Source: Chryseobacterium gleum (GTDB lineage: Bacteria > Bacteroidota > Bacteroidia > Flavobacteriales_D > Crocinitomicaceae). Taken from it: a DNA stretch of 64,000 nt. The stretch lies in the NCBI GenBank assembly GCA_945862165.1, contig CAMAXI010000004.1, positions 1 through 64,000 of the forward strand, written 5' to 3'. How positions within the stretch are numbered: position 1 is the first letter of the stretch; each line of letters starts with the position of its first letter. Below are positions 35,035 to 44,304 of this stretch, piece after piece. Position numbers and translations under genes: made by a program. Under the pieces are notes generated by a model. That model had not been told where the DNA came from and made no database searches. It worked only from the letters and a program-made list of their open reading frames with translations.

Positions 35035-36008
35035 AAAATACGCCATTAATATCTGTTGTATTACCTGTATATAATGCGGATAATTTTGTAGGAGATACTA
35101 TTCACAGTATTTTAAATCAAACTTTAAAAGATTTTGAGTTAATTATACTAAATGATTGTTCTATTGATAGTTCTGAAGATGTAATTTTAAGTTTTTCAGA
35201 TAGTAGGATCAGATATGTGAAAAATGAAGCAAATTTAAAGTTGATAAAGACTTTAAATTTAGGTTTTAGTTTGGCCAAAGGAAAATATATTGCGCGTATT
35301 GATGCGGATGATATCGCAATACCAGATCGATTTCAAAAACAAGTTGATTTTTTAGAAAAACATTTGGAATATGGTATTGTTGGTTCATTTGCACAGTCAT
35401 TTGGGGCGAATAATTCTTTATTAAAATTTATTACAGAAGATGAAGATATTAGGTATGCACTTTTATCCTATAATCCTTTCATTCATTCATCTGTTATGTT
35501 AAGAAGCAGTGTTATACATACCAATAATCTAACTTTTGATTTAAGTAAAACACATGTAGAAGATTATGATTTATGGATACGCTTACTACAATATACAAAG
35601 GGTAAAATACTTCCGGAAATTTTAGTTAAATACCGAGTACACGATCAGCAAATTAGTAAAATTCATTTAGAAGAACAAATTGAGCGGTCCATTCAACTTC
35701 AGTATGGTTATCTTAAAAAAATACTTTTTTTGGAAATTGAATATGATGATTATCGTCATTTATTTTGTTATAATTCTATGTTATTAAGAAAATTGGCAGA
35801 GTTAATACAATTAATTAGACAACGCTTATCAGAATCTAGTTGTACTAGCCTGCAAGCACAAGTGTATAATTCTATTTTAAAACGTGCTATAAATCAAATT
35901 TTAACGAAAGAATCCATTGCATTTTCAGATGTTCGACCATTAATATCTATTTTTACTATGTTTACATTAATACAAAAAATTTCCTTGATCAAAAAAATAA
36001 TTTTATAA
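35031..36008 (+). CDS. Family 2 glycosyltransferase
   Basis: ATG 35031 (325 aa) is chosen over a TTG at 35019 because it gives the classic ATGA overlap with the fucosyltransferase stop. LISVVLPVYNADNFVGDTIHSILNQT, LNDCSIDSSED, GKYIARIDADDIAIPDRF (DAD metal site) and HVEDYDLWIRLL are typical GT2 elements. The helical C-terminal ~90 residues are variable. It overlaps the membrane-protein gene by one base. Confidence 0.92.
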   Translation: MKNTPLISVVLPVYNADNFVGDTIHSILNQTLKDFELIILNDCSIDSSEDVILSFSDSRIRYVKNEANLKLIKTLNLGFSLAKGKYIARIDADDIAIPDRFQKQVDFLEKHLEYGIVGSFAQSFGANNSLLKFITEDEDIRYALLSYNPFIHSSVMLRSSVIHTNNLTFDLSKTHVEDYDLWIRLLQYTKGKILPEILVKYRVHDQQISKIHLEEQIERSIQLQYGYLKKILFLEIEYDDYRHLFCYNSMLLRKLAELIQLIRQRLSESSCTSLQAQVYNSILKRAINQILTKESIAFSDVRPLISIFTMFTLIQKISLIKKIIL

Positions 36009-37231
36009 TGCGGCTGCTTCAAAAAACGGTAACTATTGTTCATTTACAGACTGCTTTACTTTTTCTGTTTTCAGTCTTATTTCTTTACATAGGATTGCCA
36101 TCTCTTTATAAAAGAATCGCTTGGTGTGATGGGTATGCTTTAGGAGATTGGATGATAAATTATGAAGACGGAGGTTTTAAGAGACGTGGTCTTTCTGGTT
36201 CGATATTTATATTTCTTTCTAATTTAACTGGGATTTATGTAGGAAAGATTGTATTTAGTACAATAGCAATTTTTTATACTTCTTTTTTAGGAATGTTAAT
36301 TTATTATTTCCGAAAAATTAGATTTGATTTTAGTTTATTATTGTTTTTGTTATTGCCAACCACTTTACTATTCCCAATAAATGATTTGTATGCCTTTGGA
36401 AGAAAGGAGATTATACTTTTTAATTTATTTTTATTTTTTTTAATTGCCCATTCTAAAGCAATTGTCTATTCTTGGAAATTTATATTCTTTTTTAGTTTTT
36501 TGATACTTTTATCTACCTTGTTTCATGAATTAGTTATTTTTTATGTCCCCTATATTTTATTGGTTTATTTGAGAGATTTCATTCAGTTTAAGAAGGGAAG
36601 TCTATTAAAAATGTTACTGATAGGATTATCTGCGTTTATTCCAGCTCTACTTATTTTTATTTATGGAGCAGCAGTGAACGAAGGTGGATCGTGGTTTATT
36701 TTTAAAGAATTGGGGATTTCTTCCAATATCATGGAGGGTATTTTTTCTTGGCCTAAGGAGGGGTTTGGTAAAGGACAGGTAAATGCTTTGCAATTTGCTT
36801 CTAAAAATAATTATTCTCTCTATTTCATCTCTTATGTAATCACTTTTTTCGTTTTTATTTATCTTTTGCTAAAAAATAAGATTGGTAGAAGAATTTTTAA
36901 TCAACTATTACTATTCCATTTTTTACTTTTATTGTTAAGTTTTCCAATCTTTTTCTTGACAATTGATTGGGGAAGGTGGTTGCATATTCATTTTATGTGT
37001 ATGTTGTTTCTTATTACAATGTATTACCCTCGAATAAGTTCTGTAGATACAATTTCTTTCAATAGTGTTTTATTTATAAATAAGTTTAATTACTTAAAAA
37101 TCATTTTTTTATTCGTACTTATGTTTGGTTTCACTATGAAGCATGTAGATAGTGGTTTTCAATTAGGTCAAAATAATTTATTAGTTCAATTACGAGATAT
37201 CTTTTGGACAATTCGAAATTTTAAATTTTAA
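36008..37231 (+). CDS. Multi-pass membrane protein, possible O-antigen polymerase-like
   Basis: 407 residues with about ten hydrophobic segments. Conserved-looking polar stretches lie between helices: DWMINYEDGGFKRRGLSG after the first helix, INDLYAFGRKEII, and TIDWGRWLHIHF near residue 320. Family-specific soluble motifs of GT-C or Wzx proteins are not seen. In this context (one-base overlap with a GT2 gene) it may be a Wzy-type polymerase or a glycan-modifying enzyme. I do not recognise the family. Confidence 0.78.
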   Translation: MRLLQKTVTIVHLQTALLFLFSVLFLYIGLPSLYKRIAWCDGYALGDWMINYEDGGFKRRGLSGSIFIFLSNLTGIYVGKIVFSTIAIFYTSFLGMLIYYFRKIRFDFSLLLFLLLPTTLLFPINDLYAFGRKEIILFNLFLFFLIAHSKAIVYSWKFIFFFSFLILLSTLFHELVIFYVPYILLVYLRDFIQFKKGSLLKMLLIGLSAFIPALLIFIYGAAVNEGGSWFIFKELGISSNIMEGIFSWPKEGFGKGQVNALQFASKNNYSLYFISYVITFFVFIYLLLKNKIGRRIFNQLLLFHFLLLLLSFPIFFLTIDWGRWLHIHFMCMLFLITMYYPRISSVDTISFNSVLFINKFNYLKIIFLFVLMFGFTMKHVDSGFQLGQNNLLVQLRDIFWTIRNFKF

Positions 37232-37242
37232 CATTTTAAAAT

Positions 37243-38313
37243 ATGACGCAAACAATTTTAATTACTGGAGGATGTGGTTTTGTAGGTTCTAACCTGGCCA
37301 TTGCATTTAAAAAAGCCAATCCTTCCTCGCATATTATTGCTTTTGATAATTTAAAACGCAGAGGTTCAGAATTAAATATCAACCGATTACGAAACAATGC
37401 TATTCAATTTATTCATGGAGATATTCGTAACGTAGAAGATTTTGATGAGGTTGGAGAAATTGACGTACTGATCGATGCAGCAGCAGAGCCTTCCGTAGTT
37501 TCAGGAATGGAAACTACGCCAGACTATTTGATTAATACGAATTTAGTAGGTACTGTTAATTGTTTGAATTTTGCTTTAAAAAATAAGGCGGTATTTGTTT
37601 TACTTTCCACGAGTAGGGTGTACCCGATTGGTTTGTTAAATGAAATTACTTTAGGGGAACAAGCTACGCGTTTTTCCATTAATGAGGATGAGAATAAAGT
37701 ACCAGGAGTTACAAAAGAAGGAGTTACCGAACTTTTTCCATTACATGGAGCACGTTCATTTTATGGAACGACAAAATTAGCTGCAGAATTATTGGTAGAA
37801 GAATATGCTTCTTTTTATGGTTTGAAGACCATTATTAATCGATGTGGTGTATTGACTGGTGCTTGGCAAATGGGTAAAGTAGATCAAGGAGTTGTAGTAC
37901 TTTGGATGGCAAAACACTTTTGGAAAAAACAATTAGGTTATTTTGGTTTTGGCGGGGAAGGGAAACAAGTGCGTGATATGTTGCACGTCCATGATTTATA
38001 TCGTTTGCTTGAGATTCAACTTGCGCAACCTTCCGTATATGCTGGCAGGCCTTGGAATGTAGGCGGAGGAACAACCGTTTCTGTCTCCCTTCAAGAGCTT
38101 ACGCAAATTTGTGAAAGAATCACTGGAAATCACATTCCGATTACTAGTGTTAAAGAAAATCGTGTTGCAGATATTCCATGGTATATCACAGATGCGACTG
38201 CTATCAAAAAGGTTTCAGGCTGGGAGCCATTGTATTCGGTAGAAATGATTATGCAAGACGTATATGATTGGATGCTAGAAAATGAAGAGATTTTGAAGCC
38301 TATTTTGCAATAA
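37243..38313 (+). CDS. NAD-dependent sugar-nucleotide epimerase (CDP-paratose 2-epimerase-like)
   Basis: 356 residues, extended SDR. The NAD site is TGGCGFVGSNLA, then FDNLKRRGSELNINRL, typical of the RfbE/CDP-tyvelose epimerase group. DAAAEPSVVSGM is followed by active-site FYGTTK (Tyr/Lys) and GKQVRDMLHVHDLYRLLE. It pairs with a related epimerase at 38396, 82 bases downstream. The CDP-sugar synthesis genes (RfbF/G/H/S) are absent here, so the real substrate may be another NDP-hexose. Confidence 0.88.
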   Translation: MTQTILITGGCGFVGSNLAIAFKKANPSSHIIAFDNLKRRGSELNINRLRNNAIQFIHGDIRNVEDFDEVGEIDVLIDAAAEPSVVSGMETTPDYLINTNLVGTVNCLNFALKNKAVFVLLSTSRVYPIGLLNEITLGEQATRFSINEDENKVPGVTKEGVTELFPLHGARSFYGTTKLAAELLVEEYASFYGLKTIINRCGVLTGAWQMGKVDQGVVVLWMAKHFWKKQLGYFGFGGEGKQVRDMLHVHDLYRLLEIQLAQPSVYAGRPWNVGGGTTVSVSLQELTQICERITGNHIPITSVKENRVADIPWYITDATAIKKVSGWEPLYSVEMIMQDVYDWMLENEEILKPILQ

Positions 38314-38395
38314 CATACCTACTATTTTCCCTTAATTTCCTCTAACTTGTAAATAGTTGTTACCTTTACCTTTTTAATTAGAAATAAAAAAACAA

Positions 38396-39460
38396 ATGAA
38401 AATTGCATTAGTAACAGGTTCTTCTGGATTAATCGGTGGAGAATCGGTAGAGTTTATGTCTTCTAAGTTTGATTTAGTGATAGGGATTGATAATGACATG
38501 CGTGCTTATTTTTTTGGGAATGAAAGTTCTACAGATTGGAATAAACATCGATTAGAAGAGAAGTATTCCAATTTTAAATCTTATCAAGCGGATATTCGTT
38601 CCGTGGATGCTTTACAACCTATTTTCGAGAAATACGGAAAGGATATTGCATTAATTATTCATACAGCAGCACAGCCAAGTCACGATTGGGCTGCACGAGA
38701 GCCACTAACAGATTTTGGCGTTAATGCAACTGGAACTATCAATATGTTAGAGATGTGTCGCTTACATTGTCCAGATGCGGTTTTTATTTTTACTTCCACG
38801 AATAAAGTATATGGAGATACTCCGAATTATTTACCTTTGATAGAGCAAGATAAACGTTGGGAAATTGATGTAAATCATTCGTATTTCACACATGGGATAG
38901 ACGAATTGATGTCGATTGATCATACTAAACATTCTGTTTTTGGGGCTAGTAAGGTCGCTGCGGACATTATGGTACAAGAATATGGTAAGTATTTTGGTAT
39001 GAAAACAGGTGTGTTTAGAGGCGGATGTTTAACTGGACCCAACCATTCTGGCGCGCAGTTACATGGATTTTTAGCCTATTTAATGAAGTGTGCCATACAG
39101 AAAGATCCCTATACCATATTTGGCTACAAAGGTAAACAAGTTCGCGATAATATTCATAGTTATGATTTAGTAAATATGTTTTGGCATTTTTACCAACATC
39201 CTAGAGCAGGAGAGGTGTATAATGCTGGAGGAGGAAGACATGCGAATTGCAGTATGCTAGAAGCAATCGATTTGTGTGAAGAAATTACAGGAAATAAAAT
39301 GAACTATTCGTATTCGGAAACAAACCGTATCGGTGATCATATCTGGTATATAAGTAATTTAAACAAGTTTAAAGAACATTATCCAACATGGAATTGGAAA
39401 TATGATTTAAAAGAGACATTAGCAGAAATGTTTACGGGTATTTTAAACAGAAAAAATTAA
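38396..39460 (+). CDS. NAD-dependent sugar-nucleotide epimerase, paralog of the preceding gene
   Basis: 354 residues, extended [17 protein letters not shown] is the NAD site, [11 protein letters not shown] matches the CDP-paratose 2-epimerase group, FGASK is the catalytic region (Tyr replaced by Phe in FxxxK at this position, or another Tyr used), and [17 protein letters not shown] is shared with its neighbour. A near-consensus promoter element TACCTTTA (38361-38368) precedes it. The unusual catalytic triad position (VFGASK instead of YxxxK) is worth an alignment. The two epimerases may work as a heteromeric or sequential pair. Confidence 0.87.
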   Translation: MKIALVTGSSGLIGGESVEFMSSKFDLVIGIDNDMRAYFFGNESSTDWNKHRLEEKYSNFKSYQADIRSVDALQPIFEKYGKDIALIIHTAAQPSHDWAAREPLTDFGVNATGTINMLEMCRLHCPDAVFIFTSTNKVYGDTPNYLPLIEQDKRWEIDVNHSYFTHGIDELMSIDHTKHSVFGASKVAADIMVQEYGKYFGMKTGVFRGGCLTGPNHSGAQLHGFLAYLMKCAIQKDPYTIFGYKGKQVRDNIHSYDLVNMFWHFYQHPRAGEVYNAGGGRHANCSMLEAIDLCEEITGNKMNYSYSETNRIGDHIWYISNLNKFKEHYPTWNWKYDLKETLAEMFTGILNRKN

Positions 39461-39464
39461 ATTA

Positions 39465-40199
39465 ATGTCTTTTTACAAAGAAAAATTAATGCGGATTAGA
39501 ATCAAACTCTTAAAGGTTTTAATCAATTTAAATGAACGAATCATTTTCGAAAGAAAATTATTTAAATTTTACAATAAAAAATCCGCATGTAATATTGTAT
39601 TTGATGTTGGAGCTAACCAAGGGCAAACAATCGATTTTTTCTTAAGAATTAATCCGTCTTGTGAAATTTATGCGTTTGAGCCTAATAGAAAATTATATCA
39701 TCTACTGGTTGAAAAGTATAAAAAACAACCTAACGTTAAACTTTTCATGTTAGGAATTTCAGATGTATCCGGAATGAAAACCTTTTATGAAAACATCTTT
39801 GATTTTACCTCTACCTTCGAAGAAGTAAATGCATCCTCTATTCATTTAGAGAAAAAGAGAAAAATTTTAGGTGTTAAATCTTCTAACTTAATAAAGGATA
39901 CGTATGATGTTGAAGTTGTTACTTTATGTTCGTTTATTAAAAAAATAGGAATAAATAAAATCGATGTATTAAAAATTGATACGGAGGGTCATGAATTTGC
40001 GTGTTTAAAAGGTTTATTTGCAGAGGAGTTATTTTGTGAGATAGATTTTATTCAAACTGAAAAGTTGAATGGAGATATGTATACTTCTGATTTCTCTGAT
40101 ATTCTAACTTTTTTAAATTCCAATAATTACCTTTTAGAAAAAGAGATAAAACATGGTTTTGGTAATTTTGAAGATGTAGTATTCCGAAAAAAATCATAA
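39465..40199 (+). CDS. FkbM-family methyltransferase
   Basis: 244 residues. SAM-binding motif VFDVGANQGQTIDFF, IYAFEPNRKLYHLL (acidic post-I), and KIDVLKIDTEGHEFACLKGL are the FkbM hallmarks. FkbM enzymes O-methylate sugars or polyketides. The gene lies 4 bases after the epimerase and overlaps the next GT2 gene by one base. A second FkbM gene is at 42037. Methylated sugars could be the terminal cap seen by Wzt. Confidence 0.9.
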   Translation: MSFYKEKLMRIRIKLLKVLINLNERIIFERKLFKFYNKKSACNIVFDVGANQGQTIDFFLRINPSCEIYAFEPNRKLYHLLVEKYKKQPNVKLFMLGISDVSGMKTFYENIFDFTSTFEEVNASSIHLEKKRKILGVKSSNLIKDTYDVEVVTLCSFIKKIGINKIDVLKIDTEGHEFACLKGLFAEELFCEIDFIQTEKLNGDMYTSDFSDILTFLNSNNYLLEKEIKHGFGNFEDVVFRKKS

Positions 40200-40930
40200 T
40201 GAAATTAAGTATTGTTATTCCTGCCTATAATGAATCTGAGTCTATACCAGAAACACTTCATACATTATATGATGCTTTGATTAAAGCGAATATTAGTCAT
40301 GAAATTTTGGTGGTTAATGATAATTCTAAAGACACAACATTAGCTGTATTAGAGGATTTAAATTTATTGATTCCAACGTTGGTTATACATACTAATTTAG
40401 GACCAAATGGGTTTGGTTATGCAGTTCGTTACGGCTTGGAAAGATTTACCGGAGACGTTGTAGCGGTCATGATGGCAGACTTATCGGATTCACCTCAAGA
40501 TTTGATAACTTATTATAACAAAATTCAAGAAGGTTATGATTGTGTTTTTGGGAGTAGATGGATTAAAGGAGGGGCTGTTTATGATTATCCATTAGTCAAA
40601 AAAAGAATTAATCGTATTGCAAATTGGGTCGTTAAAGTTGTTTTTAGACTTAAATATAATGATTGTACGAATGCATTTAAGATGTATCGTCGTGAAACTA
40701 TACAAGGGATCCAGCCATTTTTATCTCCTCATTTCAATTTAACATTAGAATTGCCATTAAAGGCAATCGTTCGAGGTTACTCGTATGCTGTTGTCCCTAA
40801 TTCATGGACTAACAGAAAGTTTGGCGAGTCTAAATTGAAGATAAAAGAGATGGGGAGTAGGTATTTTTTTATTATGCTGTATTGTTTAATTGAGAAACAT
40901 TTTTCTCGTGGAGATTTTAGAAAGAAATAA
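40199..40930 (+). CDS. Family 2 glycosyltransferase, DPM1/polyprenyl-phosphate type
   Basis: 243 residues. MKLSIVIPAYNESESI, VNDNSKDTT, NGFGYAVRYGLERF, VVAVMMADLSDSPQDL (acidic site) and FGSRWIKGG identify the dolichol-phosphate-mannose-synthase-like subgroup. There are no C-terminal membrane helices. It overlaps the FkbM gene by one base and is followed by a membrane-protein gene after 3 bases; a GtrB plus GtrC-like pair (load a sugar on polyprenyl phosphate, then transfer it in the periplasm) is plausible. Confidence 0.9.
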   Translation: MKLSIVIPAYNESESIPETLHTLYDALIKANISHEILVVNDNSKDTTLAVLEDLNLLIPTLVIHTNLGPNGFGYAVRYGLERFTGDVVAVMMADLSDSPQDLITYYNKIQEGYDCVFGSRWIKGGAVYDYPLVKKRINRIANWVVKVVFRLKYNDCTNAFKMYRRETIQGIQPFLSPHFNLTLELPLKAIVRGYSYAVVPNSWTNRKFGESKLKIKEMGSRYFFIMLYCLIEKHFSRGDFRKK

Positions 40931-40933
40931 ATA

Positions 40934-42037
40934 ATGATTGATTTATTTGATTTGTATATACAAAAGATAGCGGATAAGAAATATTTTATTTGGTATTTTA
41001 CATTTATCATTTTTTTTACAATACTCTTTTTTTCATTTCCACCATTTTATTCTAAAATTACAAGTTCAACATGGGATGCTATTTTTTATCAAATCGCACA
41101 TCCTTTTAAACAAATTGAAAGTAGTGATTTGTCACACGAGTCAAAACTTACCTTTCGTTTATTTCCTGTTTTTGTTGGTAAAGTATTTTCATTCAATAAA
41201 TTCGCTTTTTTGGTTTTTCAATATATATTAGGTTTACTTTCCATTCGATTTGTATTAGAAATTCTAATAAAAAAGCTCGAGAATATTTCTTTCGCTTTTT
41301 TATTAACTCTCGCATATGGTTTTTTATATGTTGGTAAAGTTTCTTTTATCGAAATGCGAGGGATTTTTGACGGTGTTGCAATTTTTTTGTTAATTCTACC
41401 TTTTAGGATTAAGCATCCGTTAGTTGTATTATTCTCCATTTTTTTTGCAGCTTGGACAGACGAACGCGGATTAATAGCTTCTTCTTTTATTTTTATTTAC
41501 TTTTTATATAGTTATCTAAAGGATAAGTCTTTTCATACCAAAAAAGTGCTGTATAGTATAGTATTGAGTTGGTTTCTATACTTTTTATCTAGAGTATTTT
41601 TAACTTATTTTTATGGTTTAGAAACAAACGCTGGAGGTATAAATTTTAAGACCTTGGCTTTGAATTTAGAACTTGCACCAATAAGTTTATTTGGAGGTTT
41701 AGAGGGTTTTTGGATTTTGTTTTTTATAGCTTTTGTTTTTAAAAAATCTAAAATAGGATTAATCGATTATTTAGCAATTTTCTCAACATTTATAGTACTT
41801 TTTGTATCCTTCATGGTTTATGATGTAACAAGAAGTTTGGCTTATTTATTTCCAGTCATTTTTCTAGCGATCCAAATTATTCTTGATACAAACAAAACAA
41901 TTGTAACAAATAAACTTGTATGGAGTTTGTTTTGTGTGTCTTTTTTATATCCAGCATATTGTATTGCTGGAAATACCACTAATTGGTCAAAGCCGTTTAT
42001 TTTAGAGTATATTTTTCAATTTTTTACAAATTCCTGA
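40934..42037 (+). CDS. Multi-pass membrane protein, possible GtrC-like sugar transferase
   Basis: 367 residues with about nine or ten hydrophobic segments. The first loop contains STWDAIFYQIAHPFKQIESSDLSHESKLTFRLFPVF, then a cytosolic or periplasmic AAWTDERGLIASSF stretch. The first-loop acidic residues and the position right after a DPM1-like gene suggest a GT-C-type enzyme that uses a polyprenyl-phosphate sugar. I do not recognise a named family. Its stop TGA shares a base with the next ATG (TGATG). Confidence 0.75.
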   Translation: MIDLFDLYIQKIADKKYFIWYFTFIIFFTILFFSFPPFYSKITSSTWDAIFYQIAHPFKQIESSDLSHESKLTFRLFPVFVGKVFSFNKFAFLVFQYILGLLSIRFVLEILIKKLENISFAFLLTLAYGFLYVGKVSFIEMRGIFDGVAIFLLILPFRIKHPLVVLFSIFFAAWTDERGLIASSFIFIYFLYSYLKDKSFHTKKVLYSIVLSWFLYFLSRVFLTYFYGLETNAGGINFKTLALNLELAPISLFGGLEGFWILFFIAFVFKKSKIGLIDYLAIFSTFIVLFVSFMVYDVTRSLAYLFPVIFLAIQIILDTNKTIVTNKLVWSLFCVSFLYPAYCIAGNTTNWSKPFILEYIFQFFTNS

Positions 42038-42963
42038 TGAAACATTTTATTTATAAGTTATTCATTTCTATCTATAATTACTTACCTGGTAAACACTATT
42101 TGGTTAGGATTTTCAAAAAAATAGGATTATCAAGACATAAAATTTACAAAGATTTAAAATTCAAGGGAGAATTTAAAATAGAAGAAATAATTCAAGATAC
42201 TAAGATTGATTTTAAAATGATAAGTTATGGTGGTTTCATAGAAAATGAAACCTATTGGCAAGGACTATTTAAATCCTTTGAACCAGAATCTGGAGAATTA
42301 TGGATTGATTTTGTAAAAGTTTCTAAAAGCATTTTAGACATAGGAGCCAATACAGGGATCTATTCCATAGCTGCAAAATGTGTTAATCCATCTATCAATT
42401 TATATGCATTTGAACCTTCTAAAAATACCTATTCAAAATTTTTAGAAAATCGAAAGATCAATCAGTTAGATTTTCAAATTTTTGAATTAGCCTTATCGGA
42501 TGTAAATGGAAAACAATTATTCTATGATATGCCTTCCGAAGTTCAAACTAGTGCTTCATTGTCACCAGATAAGAGTAAAAATTGGGATTTATTTGTCGGT
42601 GAACTTTGGGAATATGAAGTAGAAACACAAACGTTAGATACCTTTATATTTAATCAACAAATAGATCAAATCGATTTAATAAAGATAGATGTTGAAATGC
42701 ACGAACCAGCAGTTATACGTGGATATCTTCAAAATTTATATATCCATTTACCTGTTTTATTTATTGAAATACTTACTGAAAAAATTGCACTAGAAATAGA
42801 TGCATTTATGCGTAAAGATTATATTTATTTTCAATTATTTGAGAATGGAACGATGAGAGAGGTTGAAAATTTTGAAATTATAATGGGAACATGGAATTAT
42901 CTATTAATACCTTCAGTTAAAATTGAAAAATATCAAGATATACTTCAGAAATATCTGGTTTAA
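42037..42963 (+). CDS. FkbM-family methyltransferase
   Basis: The start is ATG 42037 (308 aa), overlapping the upstream stop as TGATG; a longer frame from 41983 is out of place. SILDIGANTGIYSIAAK, LYAFEPSKNTYSKF and IDLIKIDVEMHEPAVIRGYL are the FkbM motifs. It differs clearly from the FkbM protein at 39465 in length and sequence, so the glycan may have two methylated positions. Confidence 0.9.
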   Translation: MKHFIYKLFISIYNYLPGKHYLVRIFKKIGLSRHKIYKDLKFKGEFKIEEIIQDTKIDFKMISYGGFIENETYWQGLFKSFEPESGELWIDFVKVSKSILDIGANTGIYSIAAKCVNPSINLYAFEPSKNTYSKFLENRKINQLDFQIFELALSDVNGKQLFYDMPSEVQTSASLSPDKSKNWDLFVGELWEYEVETQTLDTFIFNQQIDQIDLIKIDVEMHEPAVIRGYLQNLYIHLPVLFIEILTEKIALEIDAFMRKDYIYFQLFENGTMREVENFEIIMGTWNYLLIPSVKIEKYQDILQKYLV

Positions 42964-42969
42964 ATTTGC

Positions 42970-44304
42970 ATGCAATCCAAGATGTCAATAAAATTTTTTT
43001 TAATTCAAGGGTTGGAGAAACTTATTAAGAAAAATTTTTTATTTTTTTTAAATCTCCAAGTTCAATTTATTTCCTACAAAAAAAATAAAAAGCCACTATC
43101 AGTCAATTCAATTGCTGTTGTAAATACCTTTGATACCCATGGTGGAGCTGCTAAGATAGCGTATGAATTAACATCAAGATTGCGCGTTGATTATGATGTG
43201 CAGTTGTTCGTTAAATATAAAAATTCGAATGCGAATTGGATAAATAAATTGGCAGAGCTAAATTATAGTTTTATTGAAGAGGTTTTAAGACGAGAGTCAA
43301 TTGAAAGCGGCTGGATTGAATTGACAGGATTTCAGGGGAAACAACTTTTGAAGGACTCATTTTTCGTCCAAACATCGGTAGTCCATTTACACAATTTACA
43401 TGGCGAGTTTTTTTCTCCAGCTTTGTTTAAAGTATTATTTCGCAGGAAAAAAGTGATTTGGACATTGCATGATGAATCGTTTATTACTGGACATTGTTCA
43501 TGTACATTTAATTGTATTCGTTGGAAAAATGGTTGTGGAGATTGTCCAGATTTATCCATTTATCCTCCAGTTAAATACGATAATACCAAAAAAGTATTAG
43601 CTCAAAAAAAGAAATGGATATTAGACATTCAGCCGATTGTTGTTTGTCCTTCTAAATGGTTAGCTAACAGAGTGAAAATTGCATATCCATCTTTGAAAAA
43701 GATAATGGTGATTCCAAATGGTATCAATACCGAGATTTTTAAACCCATTTCTAAAGAGGAAGCTAGAGGTATTTTAGGTTTACCACTAAATAAAAAAATC
43801 GTGTTATTTGTTGCTGAATTTTCTACAAATAATCCGTTTAAAGGAGGAGCAATAATTCGTAATCTGATAGCTGATTCTACTTTTACAGAACTTGTTTTTA
43901 TTACAGTAGGAGGGGATAATACTTCTGGTTATATGAATCATATTACCTATCCATATATTGATAAGGACACCGATTTGTCACTTTTGTATGCTGCTAGTGA
44001 CGTGTTATTATATCCTACACAAGCAGATAATTTACCATTGGTAGTTTTGGAATCAATGTCTTGTGGGACTCCAGTAATTGCATCTTCTTTAGGTGGCATA
44101 CCGGAAATTATTAGACATAATGAGAATGGAATGTTAGTCGAGGATTTTAAAAAAGAAAGTGCTTTTAAAGATGCATTGCATGCTTACTTAAGTCTAGATG
44201 AAGAAAATTTAAATAGACTCAAACTAAATGCGAGAGAGACGATTTGTAGTGATTTTGAATTATTACAAATGGTTGATCGTTATAAAACGATTTATAACTC
44301 ATGA
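42970..44304 (+). CDS. Family 4 glycosyltransferase (WcaC-like)
   Basis: 444 residues. VNTFDTHGGAAKIAYEL is the N-terminal motif. A Cys-rich stretch TLHDESFITGHCSCTFNCIRWKNGCGDCP is typical of the colanic-acid WcaC-type GT4 group. The donor domain has KGGAIIRNLI and SDVLLYPTQADNLPLVVLESMSCGTPVIASSLGGIPEII with E-x7-E. A TAAATTTG promoter-like element (42961-42968) ends one base before ATG 42970. If used, translation would more likely start at the second Met (42982). It overlaps the GT61 gene by 4 bases. Confidence 0.92.
   Translation: MQSKMSIKFFLIQGLEKLIKKNFLFFLNLQVQFISYKKNKKPLSVNSIAVVNTFDTHGGAAKIAYELTSRLRVDYDVQLFVKYKNSNANWINKLAELNYSFIEEVLRRESIESGWIELTGFQGKQLLKDSFFVQTSVVHLHNLHGEFFSPALFKVLFRRKKVIWTLHDESFITGHCSCTFNCIRWKNGCGDCPDLSIYPPVKYDNTKKVLAQKKKWILDIQPIVVCPSKWLANRVKIAYPSLKKIMVIPNGINTEIFKPISKEEARGILGLPLNKKIVLFVAEFSTNNPFKGGAIIRNLIADSTFTELVFITVGGDNTSGYMNHITYPYIDKDTDLSLLYAASDVLLYPTQADNLPLVVLESMSCGTPVIASSLGGIPEIIRHNENGMLVEDFKKESAFKDALHAYLSLDEENLNRLKLNARETICSDFELLQMVDRYKTIYNS

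Noticed and set aside
41983-42036. Longer N-terminus of the FkbM protein at 42037
   Set aside because: It overlaps the membrane-protein gene; the TGATG junction at 42035-42039 is the better start.
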